Source of the DNA: Saccharina japonica | Lineage: Eukaryota; Sar; Phaeophyceae; Laminariales; Laminariaceae | Length of the DNA: 64,000 nt | Assembly (NCBI GenBank): GCA_008828725.1 | Contig: MEHQ01004543.1 | Span: 186,001 to 250,000, forward strand | Direction of reading: 5' to 3' | Shown here: in pieces, positions 12,695 through 25,800 of the stretch | Layout: every line of letters starts with the position of its first letter | Numbering within the stretch: the stretch's first letter is position 1 | The notes under the pieces: model-generated | The model's database searches: none | What the model was told of the DNA's origin: nothing | The model's input: only the letters and a program-made list of their open reading frames with translations | Made by a program: the position numbers and the translations under genes

Positions 12695-13112
12695 ATTGAG
12701 CGTCGATGCCGCCCAAGGGTACGCCCAGGAGCCGTTTGTTGCCGCTGGATTTCACAGTATCATCGATATCCGTAACCACGCGGACACGCTTTCGGACCAA
12801 GTTCGCCGTAAGCAACCTTATGGCGCCCACAGCGCTGATCCCGACGATCCCGATTCCCGCTTCCCCCCCTAATAGCAGCATCGACGGTGGTCTTGGCCTT
12901 GAAGTAGTATAATTGCAACATCGGAAACTCCTTTGAAGTGTGTGCAATTGAGTCACGCGAGATTCTCTCCCTATATGCGGAGCTACTCGAAACGCTACCG
13001 ATGCCTTCACGAGGGTGCTCATGATGACAGCGGCCAGCCGCCCGGCAGAAGGCATACCCTTCACGGCGAGGAAGTTGGATGCAGGTTGCAAGAATTTGCT
13101 CGTTGCTCGCAA
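12695..13112 (-). pseudogene. APP1/DUF2183-type phosphatidate phosphatase exon fragment, copy 1
   Basis: The minus strand encodes AIRLLTANLVRKRVRVV followed by TDIDDTVKSSG and LLGVPLGGIDAQ, ending at a splice donor (CAAT/GTGAGA, 12695) exactly where APP1-family proteins continue GGID-QY. The DxDxT motif is the catalytic signature of APP1-type, HAD-fold phosphatidate phosphatases. Upstream, a second reading frame (PMLQLYYFKAKTTVDAAIRGG) reads like the natural N-terminal continuation but is out of frame across a run of seven Gs near 12870, so one G too many appears to break the frame. No following exon with the family's FYPG block was seen before 8170. It is therefore a broken or partial gene, or one carrying a sequencing error. 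ATG for the exon is not assigned. Confidence 0.6.
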
Positions 13113-13345
13113 CTTTCGTCGAACAAGGAGTTACAAGTGAATATGAAGGATTACTCCCTGCGGAGCATTTCGTTAAAAAAATGTTTACCCGGCTCGGCTC
13201 TGGGCAAGGACCCCAACCATTGTGTCTGATCACCCACGGTGTTTCCGAAATCCGAAAAATAGGAAAATAGGAAACGCGACTGGAATGGGCTGACCCACAG
13301 ATTTGTTCTACGAACATCGACACACCTAGTCTCCCCAGTCTGCAG

Positions 13346-13485
13346 TCTCGCCCATCGACGACCCTGCCCCGATTCGCCCGCTTCTATCCAAGCTCCGAGC
13401 CCTCACTTTTGCTCAAAACGTCCGAGCGCGCTCTGTCCTACACCCCGGAAACGTCCACGTGCTGCGAAAGTCAAAAGCGGAGTGA
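13346..13485 (+). CDS. Orphan C-terminal exon of an unknown gene, copy 1
   Basis: A strong acceptor (pyrimidine-rich CTCCCCAGTCTGCAG) precedes an open frame reading SPIDDPAPIRPLLSKLRALT, then VLHPGNVHVLRKSKAE and a TGA at 13483-13485. Composition and the acceptor suggest the last exon of a real plus-strand gene. No matching upstream exon was identified in the block, so this may be a stranded gene end. The product is not recognised. Confidence 0.4.
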
Positions 13486-13651
13486 TGGATGCTTTGGGCT
13501 ACCCCGATGGGCGGTACGGCGGAGTCGCTGCCGGTGAGTGCTTTCCATGGCATCTTGCCACATGCCATATTTGGGCAGCCACGACTGCCTCCAGTCGTTC
13601 ACCTCGATTGCGCTACGACCTGCGTTGCTGCTTTGCCGGCGACCGAGCGCG

Positions 13652-13792
13652 CGCAAGATATTGCCAAGGGCCCAAGAATAAAGGATTTGCCCCATTATTC
13701 TTGGCAAGAAGAGCAGAGTGTGGAATGTTAGCCGTGCCCGTTTTTTGTGCAAATCTACATATCTTTGGGCCCTTGGCAAAAGCTTGCGCCAT
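13652..13792. mobile_element. Small MITE at the duplication breakpoint
   Basis: Terminal inverted repeats of about 27 bp: left GCGCAAGATATTGCCAAGGG, right (opposite strand) GCGCAAGCTTTTGCCAAGGG, each followed by CCCAAGA- or CCCAAAGA-like sequence. The element starts two bases after copy 1 of the duplication ends. No clear target duplication. Confidence 0.65.
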
Positions 13793-13954
13793 CATCATCG
13801 TAAAAACTCCGAATCCACGGGCCCTGTGTGACACATGTATGTATGTATGAGCTACGTGCTGCTTGCCGTGCTGTGGATAGCTCTTCTTCTTCTTCTCGCA
13901 GAAAAGACGCCCCCTCCTGACAACAGAAAGAATACCGTTCGAAGTTTCGCGAGA
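13793..13954. other. Spacer remainder between duplication copies
   Basis: About 160 bp of unique sequence between the breakpoint MITE and copy 2. Contains a CTTCTTCTTCTTCT run. No gene. Confidence 0.5.
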
Positions 13955-16900
13955 CAGAACAGGCAGTACTGCTGTAGTCCTTGTTCTTCGAGAACAAATT
14001 GCAGCAGGATGAAGGGGTAGACTACTGACACACACAGCAGTATTACTGTGTACACTCTAATACAAACAGCAGTAGCAGCAACCCCGTGTGCGAGTCAAGC
14101 GTTGCCTCGCTCCATGGATCATTGATTGAATGGAATACCCAGGTAGCGGAGTGGATCAAACGTATACTGCTATGTACAGCAGCAGCAGAACAGGCAGTAC
14201 TGCTGTAGTCCTTGTTCTTCGAGAACAAAATGCAGCAGGATGAAGGGGCAGACTCTACTGACACACACAGTATTACTGTGTACACTCTAATACACACAGC
14301 AGTAGCAGCAAACCCCGTGTGCGAGTCAAGGATTGCCTCGCTCCATGGATCATTGATTGAATGGAATACGCAGGTAGCGGAGTGGATCAGACGTATACTA
14401 CAGCAGCAGCAGCAGCAGCAGAACAGGCATTAAGTACTGCTGTAGTCCTTGTCCTTCGAGAACAAATTGCAGCAGGCTGAAGGGGCAGACTCTACTGACA
14501 CACACAGTTTAGTAGTACTGTGTGCACTCGAATACACACAGCAGTAGCAGCAGAACGTAGAGTTATATCGTGCGATTGATTGCGGATTAAATGTACTACG
14601 AACGAATACCTGTCACCAAAGCTTCACGGACGGGTCGGCGGAGCGGATCGGGGCACAGCCCCGAGCCGCCCCCCGTTACTACACACAGCAGTAGCACCAG
14701 CACGTAAGAGTTACAGAATAAGATTAATTGCGGATTAAATGTATTACGAACGAGTACCTATCACCAAACTCCACATGCGGAGCGGGTCGAGGCGCAGCCC
14801 TGACCCGCGCCCCGCCCCGCCGAAAAACCCCGTGTGTGAATCAAGGATGGCCTCATTCCGTGGATTATTGCTTGAATGGAATCGCCAGGATAGGCGGAGC
14901 GGGTCGAGGCTCAGCCCCGACCCGCGCCCCGCCCCGCCGACAAACCCCGTGTGGGAATCAAGGATGGCCTCATTCCGTGGATTATTGCTTGAATGGAATT
15001 GCTACGAGGAGGAGTGGGTCGGGGTCAGCCAAGCTCGAAGAAGTGTCACTGGGACCGCACACAGCGCGACCCCTCTTCAAGCTATGCTTAACAACAAACA
15101 GCTGAAGATATTATCGTACCGCCGCTGCGGGAAAAAAGGAAATCATGTTTGACTTTTCAAAAAACAAATCAAGCAGCTGCACGCGGCGCAATTTGTGTAT
15201 TCTCGTTGTAACTTGTCAACACGCCGATAAAAAATCAGCTCACGCGACGATAGACCTCGATCTCGACATAGACTCAACCCACGGCCAACCCGCTTGGTGT
15301 CGGGCAACATCATTGAATGTAGATGGCCTCGAAGATATCAGGTGAATCCGAGTTCTAGGGGGCGAGAGTTTGTTGGCGGCGTCCTATGCTCTTCTCCCAC
15401 ACCTGAAAAAAACACTATATTTGGCCGTCCGAGAGGGATCGAGGCCTTTTGTCGTCTGTTTTGTACAACCCAGCGGTCAAAATGTGTTTTTCATCAAACG
15501 CCTGGCCAGCACTCGCCACATATCAACGGCCACCAACACTCTACCCCTAGGGCGTGTCGGAGCCCCTATAACAAGCGCGCCCCGTTCAGAGTTGATGACG
15601 CAGTCATTCGTTTAGTTGATCGATGTCTGTCGAGCTGTCGAGGACTCGGAATCTCGCCGCTTCGCATGAACATACCGCTGAGTTTGTCTCAAGCAGATCT
15701 TCGTCTAACATCGTCCGTACGTATCATAGGAATTATTTATTTCGGGTGTTTTCCAAACCTTGGATATATATTTTTAGTAGAATCGTGCTCATGGCAAGCC
15801 GTACTGAAACGCTCCAGCGATTATCTTTGAAATTCAAACTTGTAACGTATGGAAACGCCGCGTTCCCGTTGCCATCGGCCTTTAACCCATTCAAAACTGA
15901 AAAACAAGTCCCACACTAATTCCAAGTTGGTTGTCCCCAAATTCTTGGGACCAGTATTTAACCCTTATAGGACTGGAGTCCCGTTTTGGGGACAAATCAC
16001 TTAGAATTAGACTGGTTTGTCCCCAAAACGGGACTGCAGTTCTAAAAGGGTTAAAGGGTTAAGATACACACGACAGAATGCCGCCAAGAAAGGTGATCCC
16101 ACTCTGCTAAACTGCTGCAGTTCCAAAGGTATGAATGTTTTGTGCTCACAACACTGGTCGTGTTCAGTTGAGTTCAACTGCATTTTTCGTTGGATCCAAC
16201 TGCATCCATGTTTCAACTTGGGGATAAGAGGAAGAGGGATAAAAGGGTTCAACTCTCAAGCACGGTTGGTTTTATATGGTCCATCCGGGACAATACTTCC
16301 ATTCACGTTTGATACTACAACGAGCTCAACAAATAAATTTGGACATTAAAACTTGTATAGTCGTGATCGCAAAAAGACTAGGACGAACCGATGCTGAGAT
16401 TTTGAACGAAAACAAAATTCCACACTACTAACAAGTAAATATGCAACACCGTATCAAGAAAAAATAAACAAGACCGGCCGAAATTGGCCAAAATCAGTCA
16501 TTTTGGGAGAAATGACGAATATCTCGCGAAATTTCGTTGTTCAGAACAAACGCAAAAAAGCCCTGCGTGTATGGCTGTGATGAATCGTTTCCCGCCCTTC
16601 ACATAAAAATCCCACACCCAAATATTTAATGTAAACTTGAACAAATGGACCTCCGAGATCCGTATTTTTGCCAATATCTCCGTCAGTGTATCGAACTTGT
16701 GGAAACAAAAAAAGCCCAGGCACAAATGTCACGAGCTGGCTAAATACGCAGTCTAGTTATTGTGTGGAAAAAATAAAAGTGCAATCCAGGTAAGCTTGCA
16801 CCAGAAATCCCGTTTTCTCCAAAAATCAGGCAAAATATTGATAAGAAAAAAAAAATCAATGTGTTATTTCCTCCGCCTCGAGAGGGCCGTTGTAAGCGTG

Positions 16901-18479
16901 TTCCCGTCACCTCCAACAACCTGCCCATGCCGGAGATACGAGTAAGGGCCGTTCCTCACGAACGAAAAAAAATCACGATTTATGAGGTTTGGGCATGACA
17001 AAAGGTCACGGTTCGTGAGATTTATTTCCTAACGCAAATAGGTGATTTCAAATCCAACGGCAGTTGAGGGTGGGGCCAACTCTCGCAGGTAGGTCACGGT
17101 CAGGCCGTGTAGTGCCGGGCCGGCCGCACCCGACCTGGTCCGTGATTCAAATCACGGGCCGAGGCCTGACCCGGCCTGTGATATTCCAACCTCACGCGCC
17201 GTCGGCCAGGTCAGGTCCGCGCGAGGTTCCAACCTCTCCGTCATATCGTCCGCCCTGCCTGGCCCGTGAGATTTTCAGATTATTTTAGCTTTTTCTTCGC
17301 GCTGTGTCTCCTCCTCGAGATTTACAGGCCACAACGTGCTCGTTAGCCCGCACCCAGCAGTGTCTTTGGGCAGCCGCTCGCTGTCCACAATCGGCGTACG
17401 AAGCAGAGTCTGCCATGCCCCTATACCGGGCTTCGGATACCGTTGGTGTCGGGTGGGTTACTAAATAGTGCCTTGATCAAGCGTATTTCGAGCCACGACA
17501 AAATGTCATGAATCGTGATTTTGTTTTGTTCAAGGAAAATCTAAAAATATCGGAGTCATGAATCGTGTGAGGTTTTTTGTCGTGAATCATGAATCACGAT
17601 TTATGACAAAAACCTCACGAATCGTGATTTTTTTTCGTTTGTTTGTAACGGCTCTAAGGCCATATCTTACGGTGAATCGGTTTTGAAACTTGAAAATGGA
17701 GGTTTCAACACTTTCACAGGCGTGTTTGACCCGGGAAACGGGCGAATCGGGCCTGCTTTTCTTGAATTCCCCCCAGCCATTTTGCAAGAGCCATCCAACG
17801 CCGCTTGCCATTTCTTCAGGGTATTATTTTGAAACATTGTCAACATACTCCAGTTTCTCAAAATCAGTTTCGGATTGCGATTCAATCGAAAACATCCGAA
17901 ACTGATCTCGAGAAAACTGCCAAACATGCCTGTGAAGGTGTTGAAACCTCCATTTTCAAGTTATAAAACCGATTCACCGTAAGAGATGGCGTAAGTGTTA
18001 ACGTTCCTTAGTGCTGGGGGGATTTTGTATAATTGGAGCCAGACGGACTTTACTTCTACTCGTAAAAACTGCTCGTACAGCAGTGGTTACGAATTACCCC
18101 ACGGGTATCTCCGTGCGAGCACGGTACGGATGCTGTCATGAGAACCACAACATATTTGATCACCATCGTGAAAGTCTACGATTGTATATATACCTGGTAC
18201 GTGCGAACGAACAACCAGTAACGGAATATCCCATAGATGTGAATGTGCTGACGATGCTGTGACTGATGCGAGTAAATACAGCGAGTATACATATGCGAGG
18301 TGAAAGAAGCGCAAAGCGCGAAGCAAAAGCCATGCAACGCGTTCCTAGCTCTGGAGGCTGGAGATAAGGAAACCATGCATACGACGCGACAGACGTACGC
18401 ACACGATTGTTGTGCAAGGAAACACACGCATAAGAAGCAACCTGTTGGAGTGCTCGTATTATAAGTGCAGGTGTCTCAC

Positions 18480-18897
18480 ATTGAGCGTCGATGCCGCCCA
18501 AGGGTACGCCCAGGAGCCGTTTGTTGCCGCTGGATTTCACAGTATCATCGATATCCGTAACCACGCGGACACGCTTTCGGACCAAGTTCGCCGTAAGCAA
18601 CCTTATGGCGCCCACAGCGCTGATCCCGACGATCCCGATTCCCGCTTCCCCCCCTAATAGCAGCATCGACGGTGGTCTTGGCCTTGAAGTAGTATAATTG
18701 CAACATCGGAAACTCCTTTGAAGTGTGTGCAATTGAGTCACGCGAGATTCTCTCCCTATATGCGGAGCTACTCGAAACGCTACCGATGCCTTCACGAGGG
18801 TGCTCATGATGACAGCGGCCAGCCGCCCGGCAGAAGGCATACCCTTCACGGCGAGGAAGTTGGATGCAGGTTGCAAGAATTTGCTCGTTGCTCGCAA
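18480..18897 (-). pseudogene. APP1/DUF2183-type phosphatidate phosphatase exon fragment, copy 2
   Basis: Identical copy of the fragment at 12695-13112 within the second duplication unit, with the same G7 run, DIDDT motif and splice donor at 18480. Its downstream exons, if any, would have to lie to the left through copy 1, and none was recognised there. Confidence 0.6.
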
Positions 18898-19130
18898 CTT
18901 TCGTCGAACAAGGAGTTACAAGTGAATATGAAGGATTACTCCCTGCGGAGCATTTCGTTAAAAAAATGTTTACCCGGCTCGGCTCTGGGCAAGGACCCCA
19001 ACCATTGTGTCTGATCACCCACGGTGTTTCCGAAATCCGAAAAATAGGAAAATAGGAAACGCGACTGGAATGGGCTGACCCACAGATTTGTTCTACGAAC
19101 ATCGACACACCTAGTCTCCCCAGTCTGCAG

Positions 19131-19270
19131 TCTCGCCCATCGACGACCCTGCCCCGATTCGCCCGCTTCTATCCAAGCTCCGAGCCCTCACTTTTGCTCA
19201 AAACGTCCGAGCGCGCTCTGTCCTACACCCCGGAAACGTCCACGTGCTGCGAAAGTCAAAAGCGGAGTGA
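19131..19270 (+). CDS. Orphan C-terminal exon of an unknown gene, copy 2
   Basis: Identical to the exon at 13346-13485 in the second duplication unit, acceptor and stop included. If a functional gene spans the region, only one copy can be attached to its upstream exons. Confidence 0.4.
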
Positions 19271-19814
19271 TGGATGCTTTGGGCTACCCCGATGGGCGGT
19301 ACGGCGGAGTTGCTGCCGGTGAGTGCTTTCCATGGCATCTTGCCACATGCCATATTTGGGCAGCCACGACTGCCTCCAGTCGTTCACCTCGATTGCGCTA
19401 CGACCTGCGTTGCTGCTTTGCCGGCGACCGAGCGTGCTCGAGTTTTTTTCGCGGGGGGCGATGAAACCATGCACAAGGTCGGCTCGCCGTTCACGTCAAT
19501 ATTTTGCTGTTTTTGGTGAGCATCGCGCTCGCTCTCCGTCATAAATGGCGCTGGATCCGCGGAATATTCGTGCGCCACCGCCATGGCAAGGGTCCCATTG
19601 CACAAGATTGAGCCACCCAGAAACAAATGCACAAATATTTTCCGGGTCGTTTCCACATTTTGATTGCCCCTCGTCCACAACAACAATTTGGGACAAGACA
19701 AGAATATACCCCCCCCCGTACCCCCCCCCTCAATTCATTTATTGCAACTGCCTCCTGCTCGCCACATCCACACCGCCGTACCGGTACATACTCATCATCG
19801 ACTACTATTCATAT

Positions 19815-22800
19815 ATGATGGCGACGCCGAACGCAGGACTTTGCGGACGCTGGCCGTGGGCGAGCGGCGCGAGCGTAGATCCGCTCCTCGATGGCTACGG
19901 CACGAACTTCGACGAGATGCAACAAGATGCGAACGAAACGTTCACGGCCGCCGTTCAAAGGATCTGGCAGCGACCTGCCGCCCACGGGAGCGTGGCGAAA
20001 GACTTACCGCGCCTAGCGCGTCGCGTCACGGTCCGGACGCGAACAGGAAGGTGGGCGATGAAATCATAATATATCCGCCTCATGTTTAATTTGGTGTGCT
20101 GCTTCTCTGCTGTTGTTGTTGTTGTTGTTGTTTGTTGTGGATAATGTGTTTGCAAAAGAAGCAGCAGTGTTACCACACGACGACTACGACCACGAGCGCA
20201 ATGCAACATACACTCTGATCGTCTTATCGTGCGAGTACTCGTAGTGAGTCAGAGAGTCAAGCTGCTGCTGTTGTGTCTTGCTTGCTTCATCATTATTGTT
20301 GTGGCTCGTACATAATACGTCAATTATACGTGCTGCACACCTGCTGCGTACCCATTTAACTACTATTAATAGACGATATCGGCGGATGGTGATGAACGGC
20401 AATCCTATGATACCTTCATCTGTACTCGTATCGCGGGTACGATACAAATAAAGTGTACGTACCGCACAAACACATACTAACGCTGTGGAAACGTGCAGTG
20501 CCGCTATTCCTTTAGATGATGACTTGGCCGCAAAAACGTACACGGGTACGCGGACGCCTTTTTCGTGTTGGAACAGACAGAGCCTTCCTTGTCTTGGTTG
20601 GGGAGGGGAAAAGTCTTCGTTTCGAAGCCTCTATCTGTGTAGTACGGGTATAAAACTATTATTAATAATAGTAGTTTCTCGTGACACCCTTCCTGCGCAG
20701 TCGCGCTCTTTTGCCAATTGATTGATTGGCACGAGGGCACTTTCAACTCTTGTAGTTTAGCATCACCAGATATACTAAAACGCAAGTCATCAGGGCGGCA
20801 CCATGACAGAGCAGTCGCAATGCAATGGGTACGCACTGGGGCGAGTAAGTGGCACTCTTTTGCAGGTCTAGTCTACAGCTACTACAGAGCATTGATAACA
20901 TTATTTCATTTCGCGCAGCGGTACGGAGCAGCAATGCAGAGTAGTGAAAAGTGCAAGCTGGCCGTGGGTGGTGGTGAGGCGTGAGCGAAGGTGCAGCCTA
21001 CTTTTCCTGTCGATTATCACTACTAACTTGTAGCAAGTATGCGCGCCACAATAGTAATGTGCGCTTGTTTGCGCTTCAAGTGTCGCGCTGCGTTTTTCTG
21101 CCCAGGACAGGCGGAAGATGTGTGCGTTATCTTGTGGGGCCTATCAAGGCCTATTTTTGAGTAGTTTTCGTCAATGAAATCGTCGCAACAAGGGTACGTC
21201 AGGACGTACGTACGTACTCGTCTGAACTTGAGCTATGATACGACGACAAACGTCTAGAATTTAGAATTGAGATATTTTTAGACATATTATTATAATAGAG
21301 CTGGACGACTAAAAAAACATGGTGCCTCGAACATTTTCATCTCAATTTCTTTTTATTATATTATCATTATCATGTACGTACGATTACAGAGAAAAAAATA
21401 AAATAAAACAACCACGCATCTATAATCTAGACTTGGCCGTATTATATCGAACATGCAAGAGACGACAGAATATTTATTTTTGATGCTCCTTTTTAAACCC
21501 TAGTCAAGAGGGTGCTCGACAAAAAGACGACTCCACTCCTCCCAAAGCGGTCAAAATGAAAAGCAAACCAAACCGGTGGTGCTGTCGGTGGGATTTCTGG
21601 ACGAAATTACGAACGGCGACTTTATTCGGTCATTTTCATTTTTACTTGGTTTTAGTGTACCCCCTGTCTATGATATGTCTCGCGAGCGAGTGTCGGGAAA
21701 GTTTTTTGTCGTGTAGTACACCTGACGTAGTTGAGAACGATATATCCAAGGGGAAGCTTGCCACGTACCAGCTGCAAAGTTCCCAAAACGTATCATATGA
21801 CGGTACGCATAGAGCTATTCGTACCCAGGCAGTTTATGCGAGTAGTGCAGCAAGCTGAAGTGTACCCGAAGATATAGGTTAGCTTTTCAGGGGTCTCTCG
21901 GGGCCAAAGCTTTCGCACCGCAGATTTCTCCCACGACTGTGAAGCCTTCTTAGCTTCTTATTAATAGTCTATTATAGAGGTTAGCACAAAGAGCAAATTG
22001 TATACGTGTAAGTATCATATTAACCCTTTTAGGACTGCAGTCCCGTTATGGGGACAAATTACTTGGAATTAGAGCCGAATATGTGGTCATGTGCACTGGA
22101 GTACTAAACAAGTGTGTGCGCGTAACTTCGACACTTTGGACCATGAGCTCTGCACCCCCTCGGTACGTGTAAGTAATTGTCGTTCAAAGTATATGTGTTG
22201 TACGTACTCGCACGTTCTCCTCGTGTCATGTTGACCCGCGTCTCGAACAGTCTCCTAAATCATGCCGTCTTGCCGCCGCTAATGCCCCCACCGACGACCC
22301 GTGTGCAGCGTGTGGTGTGGCCAGGGCTCCGTGACACTGCGCTCGGTGCATTCTGATCTTCTGATTCTACCCCCCCCGTCCGAGGCAACTATTAATATTA
22401 TTTTATCTATTTTTCGTAGATAAAAACAATGAAAACAGAACGTAATAATATCCATGGTACCTAAGTACGCCCACCCATTATCAGGGATTTTGACATGAAC
22501 GACGGCGATCGACGAACCACGTGCGACATCCTTTCGGCTGTAAAAAATACATATTTCGTATATATGTATATCATATATTAAACATGATATAAATATCGTA
22601 TATATCATAAGAGAGGCTACCTGTGGTATTTATATATACACATAATACTTCCACCGAGCCAAACCGCGTTGTTTAGTCCCTAAAATTAACAGTTATTAAT
22701 AGTTGTTCTGTTTTTGTTTTCCCCCTCCCACGGCGTAACACGATTTATTGTGATCTTCCGTCGGCACAGGGACATTGTACCACCGAGTCCTGCACAGGCG

Positions 22801-25800
22801 GAATCTATGGGACCCAAGGAAACGTGGGCGTTAATCGCGCGGATTGCCGCGACGCTTGTCCGCGAGCTGGAGCCCCACAGGCTCGCGGACGTGGAGCGAG
22901 GATTGATGGGAATTGCTGCGAGGGTAACGGGCACGACCGACCTGGAAATGGTCGTGCCTGAGCTGATTAATCTTCTTGGTGGGGACGGCAAGGCGCTCCG
23001 GGCGCTCAAGATGGTGAGCCGTTATGTACGGACATGTCGTACAGAAGTACTGCTGTATGTACGTATGTACTACTACTGACTGCTGCCGCTTGGTGTAAGG
23101 GTGTTAATCCACATGATATGTATAATGCCAGGTTTTTGTGTGTGTGTGTGTTCTTGTTCTTTCTACCCGTCGACATCCAGCACACCCAGTGTCCGTACCG
23201 ATTCTTCGTCATCCTATATAGAGAGATATAAAGCTCTGCGGTCACAAAGCCACGTTTGTGTCACAAAAGCACGATACTTGAGATATATGTACCGCCACCT
23301 GTCATCTGTGTTGGTGTCACCTGATGATGATGTTGATACTGGGGTTCACTCTCGGATCTGCCAGTTTTCAGCTTTGCTCAGGCTGGTGGGCAGTATGTAC
23401 AGCAGTATGTACAGCAGTATATTTTGTGGCGTGGTTTTTACGACCACAGAGCTTGTATTTCTTTAGGATGAAGAATCGGCACGAACGCTGGCTCGGTGTT
23501 CTGGATGTCGACGGGTAGAAAGAACGTTTTAGCGTTTAACGAGAGCCCTGTACATTTTGCTACCTTTGTCCCCAACATGTACCAGTACCTTACCTTTGGT
23601 ATATCATATTATGGTTTATGGTATGGCGGTTCACTGCTCGCTTGTATGCTCGCTTGTATCTATTAATAACTTTCCGGTTTCAACTGTCTGCTGCTGCTGT
23701 ACTTTTTTGGAAGGTACTATTAATACGTACAATATATACGTAGTAAATGTATTATGATTTTTTTTTTTTTTTAAAGTACACACATAAACGTTTATATGAA
23801 CCGCGCGGCGGTGGTTTCATATTGTCATCACCTGTGGTACATATCATATCATTCAAAGCATCTCATATAGTACGACAGCGTCACAAGCAATTGACAAGTA
23901 CGTCGTCGATGGTCGAAGGGTGATTAATGGCTCCACCAGGAAAGCACGAAAGCACCTTTCTTTGGCCGTGTTGCCATGTATATATTCATATATATGTGTT
24001 GCTGATAATCGTTTCCGATGATGATCATTGACGAGGATCGTTTCTGACGATCGTTCCGTTCTGCTGCTGGCCTCTGTGTATCTTCTGTGCTGCAACTCGA
24101 CGCGACGCTGGTTTCCAGGTGGACCAGGGTGTGGTGCTACTGGGTGTGCACTACATGAAAGGAGGCGTGACGAGAGGGCTACTGACCAAGGACGTGCGCT
24201 CGCCGGACGGATGGCAAATCGGAATAGACGTGTTCGACCATGTGCAGGTAGGATTAATGTGTTACTTAGAAAATGTAACACAGAGAGGGGTGCCGGGTCG
24301 ATCGGGTCGTTCGATTTTCTCATTGTCGTGGACCATGGGTGTGTGTGAGCGAGTTCTTCGCACCACCAAGCTTTCGTTTCAAGCCGCCTGCCTTTCGCGC
24401 GCGTTGCTGCTGCCTGTACACTGCTGCCGCTGCTTTTTTTGCTGCTGAGGGAGATACTGATGAATAGTGTAAGCAAACCTATTTTAGAAAACACTCCTCG
24501 CGTACTCGTATACAGAGTACAAGTCACACGGGCATCGTGTCAGTCGGTGCATGGTGTGCACGAGTGTATTTTGAAGCATACTCGTAACATTTCTTCGTCT
24601 GAGTTATCTATATAGCATCGGACTAAATATGATCTGCATATATATGTACGCACATGGCATTTCGGAGTATGACACAGGCTACAGTATTTATATACGAAAG
24701 GTCTTCGGCACGTTACCGCCGATGCAGTGCTGTTTTCAGTAGTACATCGAACACAAGAAAGCCGATAAGCGGGACATTTTGCATTTTACAAGTACTATCG
24801 AGTATACACAACTACTCTTGTGTATAGGCCTGGATAGACTACGTGCATGTACTGCTGTTGTTGTAGATGTATATCATAGAAACGCGGTTTGTTTTTCTAC
24901 GCTGCCGTACGATTCAACTTCTTGAGCTGTTCAATAGATCAATTAGCCGTGTTTGGCCGTTACCAACGCGCGTGCGTAAATGCTGCCTATTTACTGTAAG
25001 TGTATACCTTCAAGGTTGACAGTACGGGCGCAGGAGTATCATAGACAGACACTACTTATGTTACTGCTAAAGGAATTACGCGTAACTGCTTGCGCGGAGC
25101 ACGGGTCGAAGGACAGGCAAACCGCTTGCGCGTGCGTGCATGCATGCATCACGGGTGCCCGCCCACTGTCCTGCTCACGGCTGCAGCGCGGTAGGTACAC
25201 CACAGCTGTATCGCCCAACTATATATATACTTCGTATGTTATAGTATATATATGTTATAGTATATATACGAGCATATTGCAACCAGTACCATACAACTTG
25301 AACATAGATACTCGTATTCATATTTTTTTATACTCGTACATATTTATACATGCATACTTTTGTACTTTGTACCATACTTGAACTCGTATGTATTAGTAAA
25401 TAGTACAAGTACGTTCGTAGCTCAAGAAGCACTGGAAATAGAAATGTTTTCCCGCGACCCTTCAGCATTTGGTTAGCCTGCTTCGTAACCTTCCTGGCGT
25501 GCATGTGCAGTAGCTAATGTGCAGTGTGTGCATGGAGGCACTTTATTTAGTTCAGCAAAAATATGTATCATATCATATGTTATACATACATCCGAATGTA
25601 TCTCCTCCGCTCGCGCTGCGCTACGCACCGTTCCTTGTTCCGTCCGCTCCGGCTCCGCGATTACACTGCTACTACTGCTGTGTACCTTGTACCTTATATA
25701 TGCCTCGTACCTTTTTTTGCCTTGAACCCTCTGCTGCCACAGGTCTACCACAAGCGGCGAGAACAGTCCGTCGATATTTACGACGGAGCAAACAATCACT

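Larger units (their letters stand above)
8170..13649. repeat. Tandem duplication, copy 1 (5,480 bp)
   Basis: This block recurs at 13955-19434 with a constant offset of 5,785 bp. By eye I found one mismatch, C at 13526 against T at 19311. The copy begins inside a tandem array of about 228-bp units and ends just before a small inverted-repeat element at about 13652. It carries fragments of two genes and three inverted-repeat elements, described separately. Near-identity means either a very recent duplication, ongoing homogenisation, or two haplotypes assembled in tandem. Confidence 0.97.
13955..19434. repeat. Tandem duplication, copy 2 (5,480 bp)
   Basis: Second copy of 8170-13649 in the same orientation. 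A 305-bp spacer (13650-13954), unrelated to the sequence left of copy 1, separates the two. Right of 19434 the sequence differs from that right of copy 1, so the duplicated unit has sharp ends on both sides. Confidence 0.97.

Noticed and set aside
8170-19434. LTR retrotransposon with the duplicated blocks as long terminal repeats
   Set aside because: Only 305 bp separate the copies, with no gag-pol, primer binding site or TG...CA ends.
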